The notes beneath the pieces were generated by a model. It was not told where the DNA came from, made no database searches, and saw only the letters and a list, made by a program, of their open reading frames with translations. Shown in pieces: positions 38,977 to 48,922 of a stretch of 56,407 bases of DNA (position 1 is the stretch's first letter; every line of letters begins with the position of its first letter). This DNA comes from Rhizobium sp. 2MFCol3.1 (lineage in GTDB: Bacteria > Pseudomonadota > Alphaproteobacteria > Rhizobiales > Rhizobiaceae), in contig NZ_KB898359.1 of NCBI RefSeq assembly GCF_000377565.1, positions 1 to 56,407 of the forward strand. Direction: 5' to 3'. The position numbers and the translations under genes were made by a program.

Positions 38977-40220
38977 GATCTACCCCATGTCGCTTTGATC
39001 AATGATTCGATCTCAGCGTTGACGTTGTTCATCGATTCCAGTGCCCGGTCGTACGTGGATCGGGTGAACTGGGCGCGTTCCACCTCGAATAGTGTCTGGT
39101 TGGTGATGCCTGCATCGGATACGGCCGTGCTCTTCAGCATCGGATTGACCAACACGTTTTCGCCGAACATCGATCGAAGAAAGGCGACCATCTGGTTCTG
39201 CGGGCCGTCGGTCGGCTCAAACCGGGTAATGAGGTAACGCATCCAGTTGTTGCGATCCTCGGCGCCAGCTTCGGCGATTTCATCCAAAAGGGCGCTTGTC
39301 ATGGCGAGGAACTGGTTCATGGACATGACGTCAAGCATCTGCGGATGGATGGTGATCAGAACCGACGTTGCGGCCGTCAGTGCCGACAGGGTAAGAAAGC
39401 CCAGTTGCGGAGGGCAGTCGATCACAACGACGTCGTACGCGTCCTCCACGTCCTTGATTGCAGCCTGCAGACGGGCAAAAAACAGGATATCGTCGGGTTT
39501 GCGTTGCAGCAAAGCCTTTGGAGTGTCGTGTTCGAACTCCATGAGTTCCAGATTGCCTGGGATGACATGAAGATCAGGAATATAGGTTCCGCGAATGATT
39601 TCCTGGATAGGACGGCGCTCCTCGTCGTAGCGGATGGCGCCATAGACAGTTTCGTTTTCGCCAACGTCGAGCTCGGGCTGATTGCCGAACAGGGCTGACA
39701 AACTGGCCTGCGGGTCGAGATCGATCGCAAGGACGCGATAGCCGCGCAGTGCCAGATACTGAGCCAGGTGAGCTGCGGTCGTCGTCTTTCCCGAGCCGCC
39801 CTTGAAATTCATCACCGAGATGACCTGCAGCTCCTCACCTTCGCGGCGATGCGGCAAGTAACGGCCGTTCGAACGGGCCGGCTTGTCGAGATGGGCGCGC
39901 ATGGCGGCGATATCGTGCACTGAATACATGCGTCTGCCACCGGCGAGCGCCGGACTGAAGTCGCGCTCCGAGCCGACGGAGGCTTTCTTTTCCAATTCGA
40001 CCGCACTTGTGCGAAGATAACCTTCGGCTACCCCGAGCAGCTTTGCGGCTTCCGAGGGAGAAAACGACCGAATGGTCTTGCGCGCATGTGGCGTGAAGAT
40101 ATTCGATTGGTGCTCTTGAAGCTTGGCCGAAAGCGACGCCGAATGGCTCGCGATCTTCGATCGGAGCGGTGAAGAGCGGCTGTCGCCATTGTTTGTGGTC
40201 TTGGTCATCATTTCGTCCAT
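38973..40220 (-). CDS. repA: Partition ATPase RepA (ParA family)
   Basis: About 415 residues from ATG 40220; the frame stays open to 40280 and other in-frame ATGs lie a few codons later. N-terminal HTH (FSPSEAAKLLGVAEGYLRTS) for autorepression, then the deviant Walker A NFKGGSGKTTTAAHLAQYLA near residue 137, DLDPQASLSALFG, and Walker B VVIDCPPQLGFLTLSALTA. RepA drives partition with RepB and represses the repABC promoter. First gene of the repABC operon, divergent from trbB. Confidence 0.95.
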   Translation of the reverse strand: MDEMMTKTTNNGDSRSSPLRSKIASHSASLSAKLQEHQSNIFTPHARKTIRSFSPSEAAKLLGVAEGYLRTSAVELEKKASVGSERDFSPALAGGRRMYSVHDIAAMRAHLDKPARSNGRYLPHRREGEELQVISVMNFKGGSGKTTTAAHLAQYLALRGYRVLAIDLDPQASLSALFGNQPELDVGENETVYGAIRYDEERRPIQEIIRGTYIPDLHVIPGNLELMEFEHDTPKALLQRKPDDILFFARLQAAIKDVEDAYDVVVIDCPPQLGFLTLSALTAATSVLITIHPQMLDVMSMNQFLAMTSALLDEIAEAGAEDRNNWMRYLITRFEPTDGPQNQMVAFLRSMFGENVLVNPMLKSTAVSDAGITNQTLFEVERAQFTRSTYDRALESMNNVNAEIESLIKATWGRS

Positions 40221-40280
40221 CAGGGCACGTATGCGGAAAACGCCCGAAAAACGTGAAAAATACGCATCTGAGGAGTGCAT

Positions 40281-40859
40281 CGATTCTCTGACCCTTGCAA
40301 GCCTTTTAAAGTTAACGAGATCTTACTCCACGCACTGATTGGATGGATGCTCCACCCTTATGCGGATCTCAATCAACAAAATCAGCGGTTTACGTTCAAT
40401 TTTGTTATCCAGTCTCGATGTGCGTTCGAAAGCATCCGGGCGCTGTAAAACCTTATGATCCAGCAAGCCGGCTACTAACCGGATGGGTTGGGCGTCGAAT
40501 TCGATGCGAATCGTCGTCCTCACTTAGGCTGTGGCCCTGTCTTTTCCTTCCAGATTATCTCCTGGCATTTGAAGTCTTGCTGACCAGCCTCGGCTTTCCT
40601 GAAATACGCAGCCGATTGACACGCATCGGCTCGTCGGGCTGGAGATGACCGTGATCAAGGCGACGGGGCATCAACCATTACAGCCTCGTCTGCTCCGAAG
40701 TCGCGAACCTACGCCGAAGCCTGTTCGATGAACTACTCGCAGATCTGCGAGTAGACGCTGGTGGCTTGAGCCCGCTACCAACCAGTCACCAGGTCCTGAT
40801 CACAGAAAAAATTTCGGATGGACCCTTGGCCAACCCGCAACCTGCGACGGGATACCTCT
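40281..40859. promoter_or_regulatory. Divergent control region between repABC and trb
   Basis: This 579-base region must hold promoters for repA (minus) and trbB (plus). It carries the tra-box-like palindrome at 40733. In Ti-type plasmids the same region separates repABC from traI-trb and couples copy number to conjugation through TraR; traI itself is missing here. I see no gene in it. Confidence 0.6.
40733..40754. promoter_or_regulatory. tra-box-like LuxR-type palindrome
   Basis: A perfect 22-bp palindrome with centre CGCAGATCTGCG flanked by CTACT and AGTAG. The central GCAGATCTGC is identical to the core of the TraR tra box of Ti plasmids. Its centre lies about 116 bases before the trbB ATG at 40860. 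Likely an operator for an acyl-homoserine-lactone-dependent TraR-type activator. Confidence 0.65.
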
Positions 40860-41831
40860 ATGACCGACAGCAGCCGCCATTCGATATCACGCCTGATCAG
40901 CAAGCTCGAACATGCCCTCGGCCCGGAGCTTTGTCGTATGATCGACGAGCCGGATGTCATCGAAGTCATGCTGAACCCCGACGGCAAGCTCTTCATCGAG
41001 CGTCTGGGTGGGTCGATCAATACGCTCGGCAACATGGCGGCTTCGGCGGCTGAAACGGTGATTGGCTGCGTAGCGCACGTCCTCGGCGTGGAAGTTGACA
41101 ATAGCAGACCGATCATTTCCGGCGAATTGCCAATTGGGGGCCACCGTTTTGAAGGATTGTTGCCTCCCGTGGTAACCGCACCGATTTTTTCAATCCGGAG
41201 ACGATCATCGCGACTGGTTCCCCTCGACGAGTATGTGCGATCGCGCAACATCACCGTATGGCAAGCGGATGTTATTCGGGAGGCGGTCGCGCAGCGAGCG
41301 AACATCGTCATTGCAGGCGGTACCGGATCGGGAAAGACGACGCTGGCGAACGCCATTCTTGCGGAGATCGTAGCCTTCTCACCCGAAGATCGTCTGATCA
41401 TTCTCGAAGACACCGCCGAGATCCGCTGCGAGGCCGACAACGCCGTCAGCCTGCATACAAGTGAGCTGGTCGACATGTCGCGGCTCCTGAAGACCACGAT
41501 GCGGCTTCGTCCCGACCGCATCATCGTTGGCGAAGTGCGCGATGGTGCAGCGCTGACCCTCCTGAAAGCCTGGAACACCGGACATCCGGGCGGCATTGCG
41601 ACCGTGCATGCAAACTCAGCACGCATGGCGCTACAGCGCCTTGAGCAATTGACTGCGGAAGCAAGCCTGCAACCGATGCAGGCGGTCATCGGTGAGGCAG
41701 TTGATCTCATCATCGCCATCCAGAGAACACCGAAAGGGCGACGGTTAAGCGAAATTCTAAGCGTCGCCGGTTTCAGCGACGGCCATTATCACATCGAGGC
41801 TCGCGATAAGGATACCCGTCATGCGGCTTAG
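40860..41831 (+). CDS. trbB: Conjugal transfer ATPase TrbB (VirB11 family)
   Basis: 323 residues from ATG 40860. VirB11-type traffic ATPase: N-terminal domain [20 protein letters not shown], Walker [21 protein letters not shown] (about residue 152), Asp box [20 protein letters not shown], Walker B region [13 protein letters not shown] and His box [20 protein letters not shown]. It forms a hexamer at the inner face of the membrane and powers the Trb type IV secretion system. First gene of the trb operon, downstream of the tra-box-like palindrome. In Ti plasmids traI precedes it; here it does not. Confidence 0.95.
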   Translation: MTDSSRHSISRLISKLEHALGPELCRMIDEPDVIEVMLNPDGKLFIERLGGSINTLGNMAASAAETVIGCVAHVLGVEVDNSRPIISGELPIGGHRFEGLLPPVVTAPIFSIRRRSSRLVPLDEYVRSRNITVWQADVIREAVAQRANIVIAGGTGSGKTTLANAILAEIVAFSPEDRLIILEDTAEIRCEADNAVSLHTSELVDMSRLLKTTMRLRPDRIIVGEVRDGAALTLLKAWNTGHPGGIATVHANSARMALQRLEQLTAEASLQPMQAVIGEAVDLIIAIQRTPKGRRLSEILSVAGFSDGHYHIEARDKDTRHAA

Positions 41832-42201
41832 AACAACGCTATGTATCCTCGCGGCAACTCTGTTGGTGAGCTCACCCGTCCTCGCAAGCTCGGGCGGATC
41901 GCTTCCCTGGGAGGGGCCGCTGGAGCAGATCCAGCAATCCATCACCGGACCGGTCGCCGGCTATATAGCGCTTGCAGCCGTGGCAATTGCCGGCGGCATG
42001 CTGATCTTCGGCGGCGAACTCAACGATTTCGCGCGGCGACTGGTGTATGTGGTGCTGGTCGCAGGGATCCTGCTTGGCGCGACAACGATCGTCGGCCTGT
42101 TCGGCTCGACCGGCGCTTCTATCGGTGGCTCGTTTGGCGTCAAGCAAACCGCGATCCCGAATGCTAACCGGGTTGGGGGAGGGGAGGGGCGTCATGGCTG
42201 A
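41821..42201 (+). CDS. trbC: TrbC, conjugative pilin (VirB2-like)
   Basis: 126 residues. Signal peptide [20 protein letters not shown], then the pilin core: [24 protein letters not shown] and [20 protein letters not shown], two hydrophobic helices as in VirB2/TrbC pilins, whose processed subunits assemble the conjugative pilus. The ATG overlaps the trbB end by 11 bases. Confidence 0.93.
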   Translation: MRLRTTLCILAATLLVSSPVLASSGGSLPWEGPLEQIQQSITGPVAGYIALAAVAIAGGMLIFGGELNDFARRLVYVVLVAGILLGATTIVGLFGSTGASIGGSFGVKQTAIPNANRVGGGEGRHG

Positions 42202-42493
42202 CGCCGGCGCCGGGCTCCATCGCAACCGGATCCATCGCGCCTTGTCGCGGCCGAACCTATTGATGGGAGCGGACCGAGAGCTCGTGCTGCTGACCGGGCT
42301 CGCGGCAATCATTCTCATCTTCGTCGTTCTGACCGTGTATTCGGCCCTGTTCGGCGTCGCGATCTGGATCGTGGTCGTCGGCGTGCTCCGCATGATGGCG
42401 AAATCCGATCCCATGATGCGCAAAGTCTATGCCCGCCATATGCGCTATCGGGCGCATTACCTTCCGACCTCCGCGCCCTGGCGCCGATACTAA
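42194..42493 (+). CDS. trbD: TrbD, inner-membrane T4SS protein (VirB3-like)
   Basis: 99 residues from ATG 42194, chosen for GGGGAGGGG upstream. One or two membrane segments ([40 protein letters not shown]) with N-terminal [16 protein letters not shown], the TrbD/VirB3 pattern. Overlaps trbC by 8 bases. Works with TrbE in the inner-membrane complex. Confidence 0.92.
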   Translation: MADAGAGLHRNRIHRALSRPNLLMGADRELVLLTGLAAIILIFVVLTVYSALFGVAIWIVVVGVLRMMAKSDPMMRKVYARHMRYRAHYLPTSAPWRRY

Positions 42494-42504
42494 GGGCCCC
42501 CGCG

Positions 42505-44940
42505 ATGGTCGCGTTACGCACATTTCGATCGACAGGTCCATCATTCGCGGATCTCGTTCCCTATGCCGGCCTTGTCGATAATGGGATCCTTCTGCTGAAG
42601 GACGGTAGTCTGATGGCCGGGTGGTATTTTGCCGGTCCGGATTCCGAAAGCGCGAATGACTTCGAGCGCAACGAGCTCTCCCGTCAGATCAACGCGATCC
42701 TCTCGCGCCTCGGTACGGGCTGGATGATCCAGGTCGAGGCCGTGCGGGTGCCAACGACGGATTACCCGTCGGCTGAGCGCAGCTATTTCCCCGATCCGGT
42801 CACGTCGCTGATCGATGACGAGCGTCGGCGGCATTTTGGACAGGAGCGCGGACATTTCGAAAGCCGGCACGCGCTTATCTTGACCTACCGACCGCCAGAA
42901 CGACGCCGATCCGGCCTGACCCGATACATCTACTCGGATACCGAAAGTCGCTCAGCAAAATATGCCGATACCGCTCTCGATGCGTTTCGGCGCTCGATCA
43001 GGGAGATTGAGCAATATTTCGGCAATGTTCTCTCGGTTCAGCGCATGCAGACCCGAGAGGTTCCCGAACGCGAAGGTAGTCGCGTCGCGCGCTACGACGA
43101 GCTCTTCCAGTTCATTCGGTTCGCCATCACCGGCGAGAACCATCCCGTCCGCCTGCCAGAAATTCCCATGTATCTGGACTGGTTGGCGACGGCAGAGCTT
43201 GAACACGGGCTGACGCCGCGGGTCGAAGGTCGATTTCTCGGCGTGATCGCGATCGACGGGCTTCCGGCCGAGAGTTGGCCGGGGATCCTGAATAGCCTCA
43301 ACCTCATGCCGCTGACATATCGGTGGTCGTCGCGTTTCATCTTCCTCGATGCGGAGGAGGCAAAGCAGCGCCTGGAGCGAACCCGCAAGAAGTGGCAGCA
43401 GAAAGTGCGGCCGTTCTTCGACCAGTTGTTCCAGACGCAGTCCAGGTCGATCGATCAAGATGCGATGGCCATGGTCGCCGAAACCGAGGATGCAATCGCC
43501 GAAGCCTCGTCGCAATTGGTGGCATACGGCTATTACACTCCTGTCATCATCCTCTTCGACGAAAGCCGGTCGGCGCTGCAAGAGAAGGCGGAGGCGGTTC
43601 GTCGCCTCATCCAGGCGGAAGGCTTCGGAGCTCGCATCGAGACGCTGAATGCGACCGATGCCTTTCTCGGCAGCCTGCCAGGCAACTGGTACTGCAATAT
43701 CCGCGAACCGCTTATCAATACGCGCAATCTGGCAGATCTCGTTCCGCTGAACTCGGTCTGGTCAGGACAGCCGTCCGCGCCATGCCCGTTCTATCCATCC
43801 GATGCACCACCTCTCATGCAGGTGGCATCCGGCTCGACGCCCTTCCGACTGAACCTTCACGTCGACGATGTCGGTCACACCTTGATTTTCGGTCCAACCG
43901 GGTCCGGCAAATCGACCCTTCTCGCGCTGATCGCCGCGCAATTCTGCCGATACGAGAAGGCGCAAGTCTTTGCCTTCGACAAGGGCAATTCAATGCTGCC
44001 GCTGACGCTCGGCGTTGGCGGTGACCACTATGAGATCGGTGGCGAAAGCGGGGAGGCGGCCAGTCTTTCCTTCTGCCCGTTGTCAGAGCTTTCGACCGAC
44101 GCGGATCGGGCCTGGGCCTCCGAGTGGATCGAGACCCTCGTTTCGCTTCAAGGCGTGGCGATCGCGCCTGACCACCGTAATGCGATCTCGAGGCAGATAG
44201 GATTGATGGCATCGGCGCCTGGCCGCTCGCTGTCGGATTTCGTCAGTGGCGTCCAGATGCGCGAGATCAAGGATGCCCTCCATCATTACACGGTCGATGG
44301 TCCAATGGGCCAACTCCTCGATGCTGAAGAGGATGGCCTGACGCTAGGGCGCTTCCAGTGCTTCGAAATCGAGCAGCTGATGAATATGGGAGAGCGCAAT
44401 CTCGTCCCCGTCCTGACCTATCTTTTTCGAAGGATCGAAAGGCGGCTCGACGGCTCGCCGAGCCTCATCGTTCTGGACGAGGCGTGGCTGATGCTCGGCC
44501 ATCCTGTGTTCCGCGACAAGATCCGGGAGTGGCTGAAGGTGCTGCGCAAGGCGAACTGCGCCGTCATTCTCGCAACGCAATCAATCTCCGATGCTGAGCG
44601 CTCGGGCATCATCGACGTGCTGAAGGAATCCTGCCCGACCAAGATTTGCCTTCCGAATGGCGCCGCCCGGGAAACCGGAACCCGCGAATTCTACGAGCGG
44701 ATCGGCTTCAACGAGCGGCAAGTTGAGATCGTCGCGAACGCCATCCCGAAACGCGAATACTACGTGACGTCGCCCGACGGCCGCAGGCTCTTCGACATGT
44801 CGTTGGGTCCGGTCACGCTTTCCTTTGTCGGCGCTTCTGGCAAGGCCGATCTAGCCCGCATCAGGGCGCTCTCATTGACCCACGGCCACGAATGGCCGGG
44901 TCAGTGGCTCATCGAAAGGGGGATCAACCGCAATGAGTGA
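42505..44940 (+). CDS. trbE: TrbE, T4SS ATPase (VirB4 family)
   Basis: 811 residues, full length for the family. N-terminal VirB4 domain (RSTGPSFADLVPYAGLVDNG ILLLKDGSLMAGWYF), then the motor domain with Walker A FGPTGSGKSTLLALIAAQFC (about residue 462), Walker B SLIVLDEAWLMLGH (about 652) and ATQSISDAERSGIIDVLKES. TrbE energises pilus assembly and DNA transfer at the inner membrane. Its stop overlaps the trbJ start by 8 bases. Confidence 0.95.
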   Translation: MVALRTFRSTGPSFADLVPYAGLVDNGILLLKDGSLMAGWYFAGPDSESANDFERNELSRQINAILSRLGTGWMIQVEAVRVPTTDYPSAERSYFPDPVTSLIDDERRRHFGQERGHFESRHALILTYRPPERRRSGLTRYIYSDTESRSAKYADTALDAFRRSIREIEQYFGNVLSVQRMQTREVPEREGSRVARYDELFQFIRFAITGENHPVRLPEIPMYLDWLATAELEHGLTPRVEGRFLGVIAIDGLPAESWPGILNSLNLMPLTYRWSSRFIFLDAEEAKQRLERTRKKWQQKVRPFFDQLFQTQSRSIDQDAMAMVAETEDAIAEASSQLVAYGYYTPVIILFDESRSALQEKAEAVRRLIQAEGFGARIETLNATDAFLGSLPGNWYCNIREPLINTRNLADLVPLNSVWSGQPSAPCPFYPSDAPPLMQVASGSTPFRLNLHVDDVGHTLIFGPTGSGKSTLLALIAAQFCRYEKAQVFAFDKGNSMLPLTLGVGGDHYEIGGESGEAASLSFCPLSELSTDADRAWASEWIETLVSLQGVAIAPDHRNAISRQIGLMASAPGRSLSDFVSGVQMREIKDALHHYTVDGPMGQLLDAEEDGLTLGRFQCFEIEQLMNMGERNLVPVLTYLFRRIERRLDGSPSLIVLDEAWLMLGHPVFRDKIREWLKVLRKANCAVILATQSISDAERSGIIDVLKESCPTKICLPNGAARETGTREFYERIGFNERQVEIVANAIPKREYYVTSPDGRRLFDMSLGPVTLSFVGASGKADLARIRALSLTHGHEWPGQWLIERGINRNE

Positions 44941-45742
44941 AGCAATCCAGCTTTTGAAACTCGGCAAATCGTTGGTGACCGGGTTGGTCGCCGCCGGGCT
45001 GACCGCGACGCCCACTCTCTCCTACGCAGGAGGCGCGGTCACCGGCGCGACCGAGATGACGCAGATGCTCAACAATGGTGAGCTCATCCATCTTGTTGGT
45101 CAGTCGACTGAGCAGATCAACAATCAGATCAAGCAGATTACCCAACTTGCTGAGCAGATTCAAAACCAGCTCAATATCTACCAGAACATGCTGCAGAATA
45201 CGGCCCAGCTTCCGAACCACATTTGGGGCGAGGTCGAAGGCGATCTGAACCAGCTGCGCGATGTCGTCAATCAGGGCCAGGGCATCGCCTTCTCCATGGG
45301 CAATGCCGACGATCTCCTGAAGCAACGGTTCAAGAGCTACTCGGATTTGAAGGCCGACCTCCCGAACGCCGAGAGCTTCTCTTCTACCTATCAGACGTGG
45401 TCGATTACCAACCGCGACACGATTTCCAGTACCCTCAGGGCGGCAGGCCTTACCGCCGATCATTTCGACAGTGAGGAGGATACAATGGGTCAGCTGCGAT
45501 CAATGTCGCAAGCGGCGGACGGGCAGATGAAGGCGCTTCAGGTCGGCCATCAGATTGCCGCTCAGCAGGTCGCGCAGATGCAGAAGCTCCGCGGCATTGT
45601 CGCCCAGCAGACGGCGATGATGGGGACTTGGCTGCAGAGCGAACAGACGGACAAGGACCTTGCACAGGCGCGAAGGGAGGCATTCTTCGGTGGCACGGCA
45701 CCACCTACCTCTGGCGGCGAGAAAATGAAGATCGAGTGGTAG
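44933..45742 (+). CDS. trbJ: TrbJ, conjugal transfer protein (VirB5-like)
   Basis: 269 residues. N-terminal hydrophobic signal (LVTGLVAAGLTATPTLSYAG), then TrbJ blocks TEMTQMLNNGELIHLVGQST, EQINNQIKQITQLAEQIQNQ with heptad character and the C-terminal AQQTAMMGTWLQSEQTDKDL. TrbJ is a periplasmic, pilus-associated VirB5-type protein. Only 4 bases separate it from trbL, so trbK, which usually encodes an entry-exclusion lipoprotein here, is missing. Confidence 0.93.
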   Translation: MSEAIQLLKLGKSLVTGLVAAGLTATPTLSYAGGAVTGATEMTQMLNNGELIHLVGQSTEQINNQIKQITQLAEQIQNQLNIYQNMLQNTAQLPNHIWGEVEGDLNQLRDVVNQGQGIAFSMGNADDLLKQRFKSYSDLKADLPNAESFSSTYQTWSITNRDTISSTLRAAGLTADHFDSEEDTMGQLRSMSQAADGQMKALQVGHQIAAQQVAQMQKLRGIVAQQTAMMGTWLQSEQTDKDLAQARREAFFGGTAPPTSGGEKMKIEW

Positions 45743-45746
45743 CCTT

Positions 45747-46928
45747 ATGACCATTTTCATCTCCCCTCGACGACGAAACCTGCTCCTGATCGGCGGCTTC
45801 CTCGTCATGTCACACCCCGCCCTCGCACAAGAAGGCACGGTGCTGACAACACTCCAGACCCAGATCACATCAGCAGCCAAAGGGTGGGAAACCACCACCA
45901 TGGATGCGGCGAGATCGCTGTTTTGGATCCTCGCAGTCATCGAGGTCGGCATTGCAGCGGTATGGCTGGCGATCCAGGCAGCATCGCTGGACAGTTGGTT
46001 CGCCGAACTGGTGCGGCGCATTATGTTCATCGGCTTTTTCGCGTTTGCGCTGACGCAGGGACCGGCCTTCGCCAAGGCGGTCGTAGACAGCCTTTTCCAA
46101 ATAGGTGCCGGCGGGGGTACCGCTTCTCCTGCTGATGTCTTCAATGCCGGCTTGGCGGTGGCGACTAAAATGTCGGAGAAAATTCAGTTTGGCGTCTTCG
46201 AGGATAACGCGCTGGCAATCTCCTCAGCTTTTGCAATGATCGTCGTTGTCGTTGCGTTTTCTCTTGTCGCGGCAATTTTCGTGTCGGTCATGGTCGAGAT
46301 GTATCTCGGTCTGCTGGCCGGTATGATCATGCTTGGTCTTGGCGGCTCGTCGTTTACCAAAGATTTTTCGATCCGCTATTTTGTTTACGCCTTCTCAGTT
46401 GGCATGAAGCTGATGGCGCTGGTGATGATTTCCCGTATCGGCTCCGAGGTTTTGATCGGCCTCGCAAATGAACCTCAAGTCGGTGACCAATTTCGAACCG
46501 CTCTAGCGATTGCCGGCGTCTCCGTCGTCGTCTTCATCATCGCGATGTATGTCCCGAACATCATCCAGGGCGTCGTGCAGGGAGCTTCGGTCTCCGGCGG
46601 AATGGAGACAATCCGCCATGGCGGACAGGCGGCCTCGTTCGCAGCGGGTGGCGCGTTTCTCGGCGCCGGTGCGGTCGGCGCTGGCTTTGCCGCCGCGCAG
46701 GCAGCGCGTGCCGGTGGCTCGTCAGCAGCTGGCTCGGTGCTCAAAGGCATGGGCGCAAGTTTCAGCTCCGGTGCCATGGCCGCCGGGTCCGCTGCCAAGG
46801 AGAAGGCGATCGGGTCACCCGGTGCCTATGCCGGCTCGCTTCTCGGCCTGGCCAACGCGAAACTCGATCAGGCAAGGGGCAATCCTACAGCTCCGCCACC
46901 TCCTCCGGAACGACCGGACAAACCATAA
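45747..46928 (+). CDS. trbL: TrbL, polytopic membrane protein of the T4SS (VirB6-like)
   Basis: 393 residues. Signal-like start (LLLIGGFLVMSHPALAQEG), several membrane helices (SLFWILAVIEVGIAAVWLAI, AISSAFAMIVVVVAFSLVAA, FVSVMVEMYLGLLAGMIMLG, TALAIAGVSVVVFIIAMYVP), then a Gly/Ala/Ser-rich C-terminal region and a Pro-rich tail. This is the TrbL/VirB6 layout; the protein is thought to line the translocation channel in the inner membrane. Confidence 0.93.
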   Translation: MTIFISPRRRNLLLIGGFLVMSHPALAQEGTVLTTLQTQITSAAKGWETTTMDAARSLFWILAVIEVGIAAVWLAIQAASLDSWFAELVRRIMFIGFFAFALTQGPAFAKAVVDSLFQIGAGGGTASPADVFNAGLAVATKMSEKIQFGVFEDNALAISSAFAMIVVVVAFSLVAAIFVSVMVEMYLGLLAGMIMLGLGGSSFTKDFSIRYFVYAFSVGMKLMALVMISRIGSEVLIGLANEPQVGDQFRTALAIAGVSVVVFIIAMYVPNIIQGVVQGASVSGGMETIRHGGQAASFAAGGAFLGAGAVGAGFAAAQAARAGGSSAAGSVLKGMGASFSSGAMAAGSAAKEKAIGSPGAYAGSLLGLANAKLDQARGNPTAPPPPPERPDKP

Positions 46929-46949
46929 TTCACGGACAGGATCACACAC

Positions 46950-47612
46950 ATGGCAGGGCATCCCGCACCTGAGAACCCGTATCTTGCCGCAAGGCAGGAA
47001 TGGTCAGAACGTTACGGCTCCTACGTCAAGGCGGCCTCCGCCTGGCGGGCCGTTGGCATCCTGAGCCTGGGATTGGCCGTTATCGGCGTCAGCTACGCGC
47101 TCTATCTCAGCACGCAGGTCAAGCTCGTTCCTTACATCGTCGAGGTCGACAAACTCGGGAACACGGTTTCCGGCGGCTTCCCGCAGCAGATCGAATACGC
47201 CGACACGCGGGTCGTTCGCGCGACCCTTGGGAATTTCGTGACCAGCTTCCGTTCGATCACGCCGGATGCGGTGGTCCAGAAGCAATATATCGATCGCACC
47301 TATGCACTGCTCAGAACGAGCGATGCCTCGACGCAAAAGGTCAACGCCTGGTTTCGCGGCAACTCGCCGTTCGAGAAGGCAGTCAACGCGACAGTGGCGA
47401 TCGAGGTGAACAACATCGTCGCGCTTTCGAACCAGACCTATCAGATCGACTGGACCGAGTACGAGCGCGATCGGAAAGGCAAGGAGGTCGCAACCCGGCG
47501 CTTCCGAGGGATCGCGACCGTGTCGATTACCTCACCACAAGACGAAGCAACAATCCGGCTCAATCCGATCGGCGTCTATGTGACCGATTTCGACTGGACC
47601 GCGCAACTTTGA
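46950..47612 (+). CDS. trbF: TrbF, T4SS core protein (VirB8-like)
   Basis: 220 residues. Short cytoplasmic N-terminus ([20 protein letters not shown]), one membrane helix ([20 protein letters not shown]), then the periplasmic VirB8/TrbF domain ([40 protein letters not shown]). It nucleates the T4SS complex across the envelope. 21 bases after trbL. Confidence 0.94.
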   Translation: MAGHPAPENPYLAARQEWSERYGSYVKAASAWRAVGILSLGLAVIGVSYALYLSTQVKLVPYIVEVDKLGNTVSGGFPQQIEYADTRVVRATLGNFVTSFRSITPDAVVQKQYIDRTYALLRTSDASTQKVNAWFRGNSPFEKAVNATVAIEVNNIVALSNQTYQIDWTEYERDRKGKEVATRRFRGIATVSITSPQDEATIRLNPIGVYVTDFDWTAQL

Positions 47613-47626
47613 GGGCAGGATCTGCA

Positions 47627-48457
47627 ATGAGGATCAAACATAAACGCGTCGCGCTTGTCTGCTTGCTGGTGCTTGCCGTATCGGCCGATGTCTCATCCAA
47701 TGCGATCGCGCAAAGCTTGACGGGCAACGAGGCAAAGGGGACGAACCTCTCCGGCAAATGGCGAGGCCAGGCCGGGCTGGTGACAAGAGGGCCGGACGGT
47801 AAGGTGATTTTTCTCTTCGGTGAGACGCAGCCGTCAGTCGTCTGCTCACCCTTGCAGGTCTGCGATATCGAGCTGCAGGGCGGGGAAATCGTCCGCGACG
47901 TGCTGGTTGGCGATACTGTTCGGTGGAAGGTCGAACCGGCAACCTCTGGCGCCGCAGGCGGTCAGGCGATCCACCTGATCGTCAAGCCGTCCGAGCCGGG
48001 GCTTGTCACGTCCATGGTGGTGACGACCTCACGGCGCACCTATCATATCCAGCTAAAATCGCACCCCTCGCAGTACATGGCCCGCGTCGGGTTCGAATAT
48101 CCCGAGGATGCCGCCACGAAACTATCCGACATCAACGCCCGTCTCCAGGCCATGACTGGACCGGAGGGCGGTGTCGCTCCCGAACAGCTCGCCTTCTCCT
48201 ATGCCCTGAGCGGACGCGCTCCCTGGCGCCCTAAGCGGGTCTATTCCGATGGGCAGAAGACCTACATTCAGTTCCCCCGCGCAATCTCCGGTCAGGATGC
48301 ACCGGTTCTGTTCGTCGTCTCGGGCGGCCAGAACCGCATCGTCAATTACCGGATGAAGAACGACATGATGATCGTCGACTACAATATCGACAAGGCGGTA
48401 CTGATATCAGGGGTCGGCTGGAAACAGCAGAAGATCACGATCCGGCGGGGAGGATAA
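47627..48457 (+). CDS. trbG: TrbG, outer-membrane-complex protein (VirB9-like)
   Basis: 276 residues from ATG 47627; a longer open frame begins at 47000 but is a shadow of trbF. Signal peptide [20 protein letters not shown], then the VirB9/TrbG domain with CxxxxxC-type block [40 protein letters not shown], and the C-terminal [20 protein letters not shown] and [14 protein letters not shown]. Part of the TrbG-TrbH-TrbI outer core. Confidence 0.94.
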   Translation: MRIKHKRVALVCLLVLAVSADVSSNAIAQSLTGNEAKGTNLSGKWRGQAGLVTRGPDGKVIFLFGETQPSVVCSPLQVCDIELQGGEIVRDVLVGDTVRWKVEPATSGAAGGQAIHLIVKPSEPGLVTSMVVTTSRRTYHIQLKSHPSQYMARVGFEYPEDAATKLSDINARLQAMTGPEGGVAPEQLAFSYALSGRAPWRPKRVYSDGQKTYIQFPRAISGQDAPVLFVVSGGQNRIVNYRMKNDMMIVDYNIDKAVLISGVGWKQQKITIRRGG

Positions 48458-48460
48458 TTC

Positions 48461-48907
48461 ATGCAGCTCCATCGCCTCATTACCATTGTAATCGCTTTCG
48501 GCCTGACCGGATGCCAGACGGCAACCGGCGGGCTCTCCACAGCTGCCGCACCCGCTGACGTCAGCGGGCCTGCCGCTGGCGCTATTGCCGGCGACATGGC
48601 GGGCCGGTTCGCCGAGCAAGCCCGATCGACGACCACTCCCATCAAACTGCACAAGGACACGTCCGAATTTTCCGTCGCGCTCGAGGCGGCTTTGAAGGGT
48701 TGGGGCTTTGCAGTCGTCACGGATGACAAGAGCACGGGCGCGACGGAGTCAACCAAGCCGGTCGAGCTTGCCTACTCGATTGCTGCCGTAGACGGGCAGG
48801 TGCTCGCGCGCCTGTCGACGGACACCATGTCGCTCGGCCGGGCGTATTCAGTCAGCAATGGCGTGGCGACGCCGGCAAGTCCCCTTTCCCTCATGAAGCG
48901 AAACTGA
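48461..48907 (+). CDS. trbH: TrbH, T4SS lipoprotein (VirB7-like)
   Basis: 148 residues with a lipoprotein signal peptide: LITIVIAFGLTG followed by the lipobox Cys (LTGC, residue ~18). The mature part (TSEFSVALEAALKGWGFAVV, then AYSIAAVDGQVLARLSTDTM) follows TrbH. It anchors the outer core complex at the outer membrane. Three bases after trbG. Confidence 0.92.
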   Translation: MQLHRLITIVIAFGLTGCQTATGGLSTAAAPADVSGPAAGAIAGDMAGRFAEQARSTTTPIKLHKDTSEFSVALEAALKGWGFAVVTDDKSTGATESTKPVELAYSIAAVDGQVLARLSTDTMSLGRAYSVSNGVATPASPLSLMKRN

Positions 48908-48922
48908 CAGGCGGAGACGATC

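Noticed and set aside
47000..47626. Long 5' extension of the trbG frame
   Set aside because: It runs through trbF in another frame; the signal peptide and start at 47627 fit trbG.
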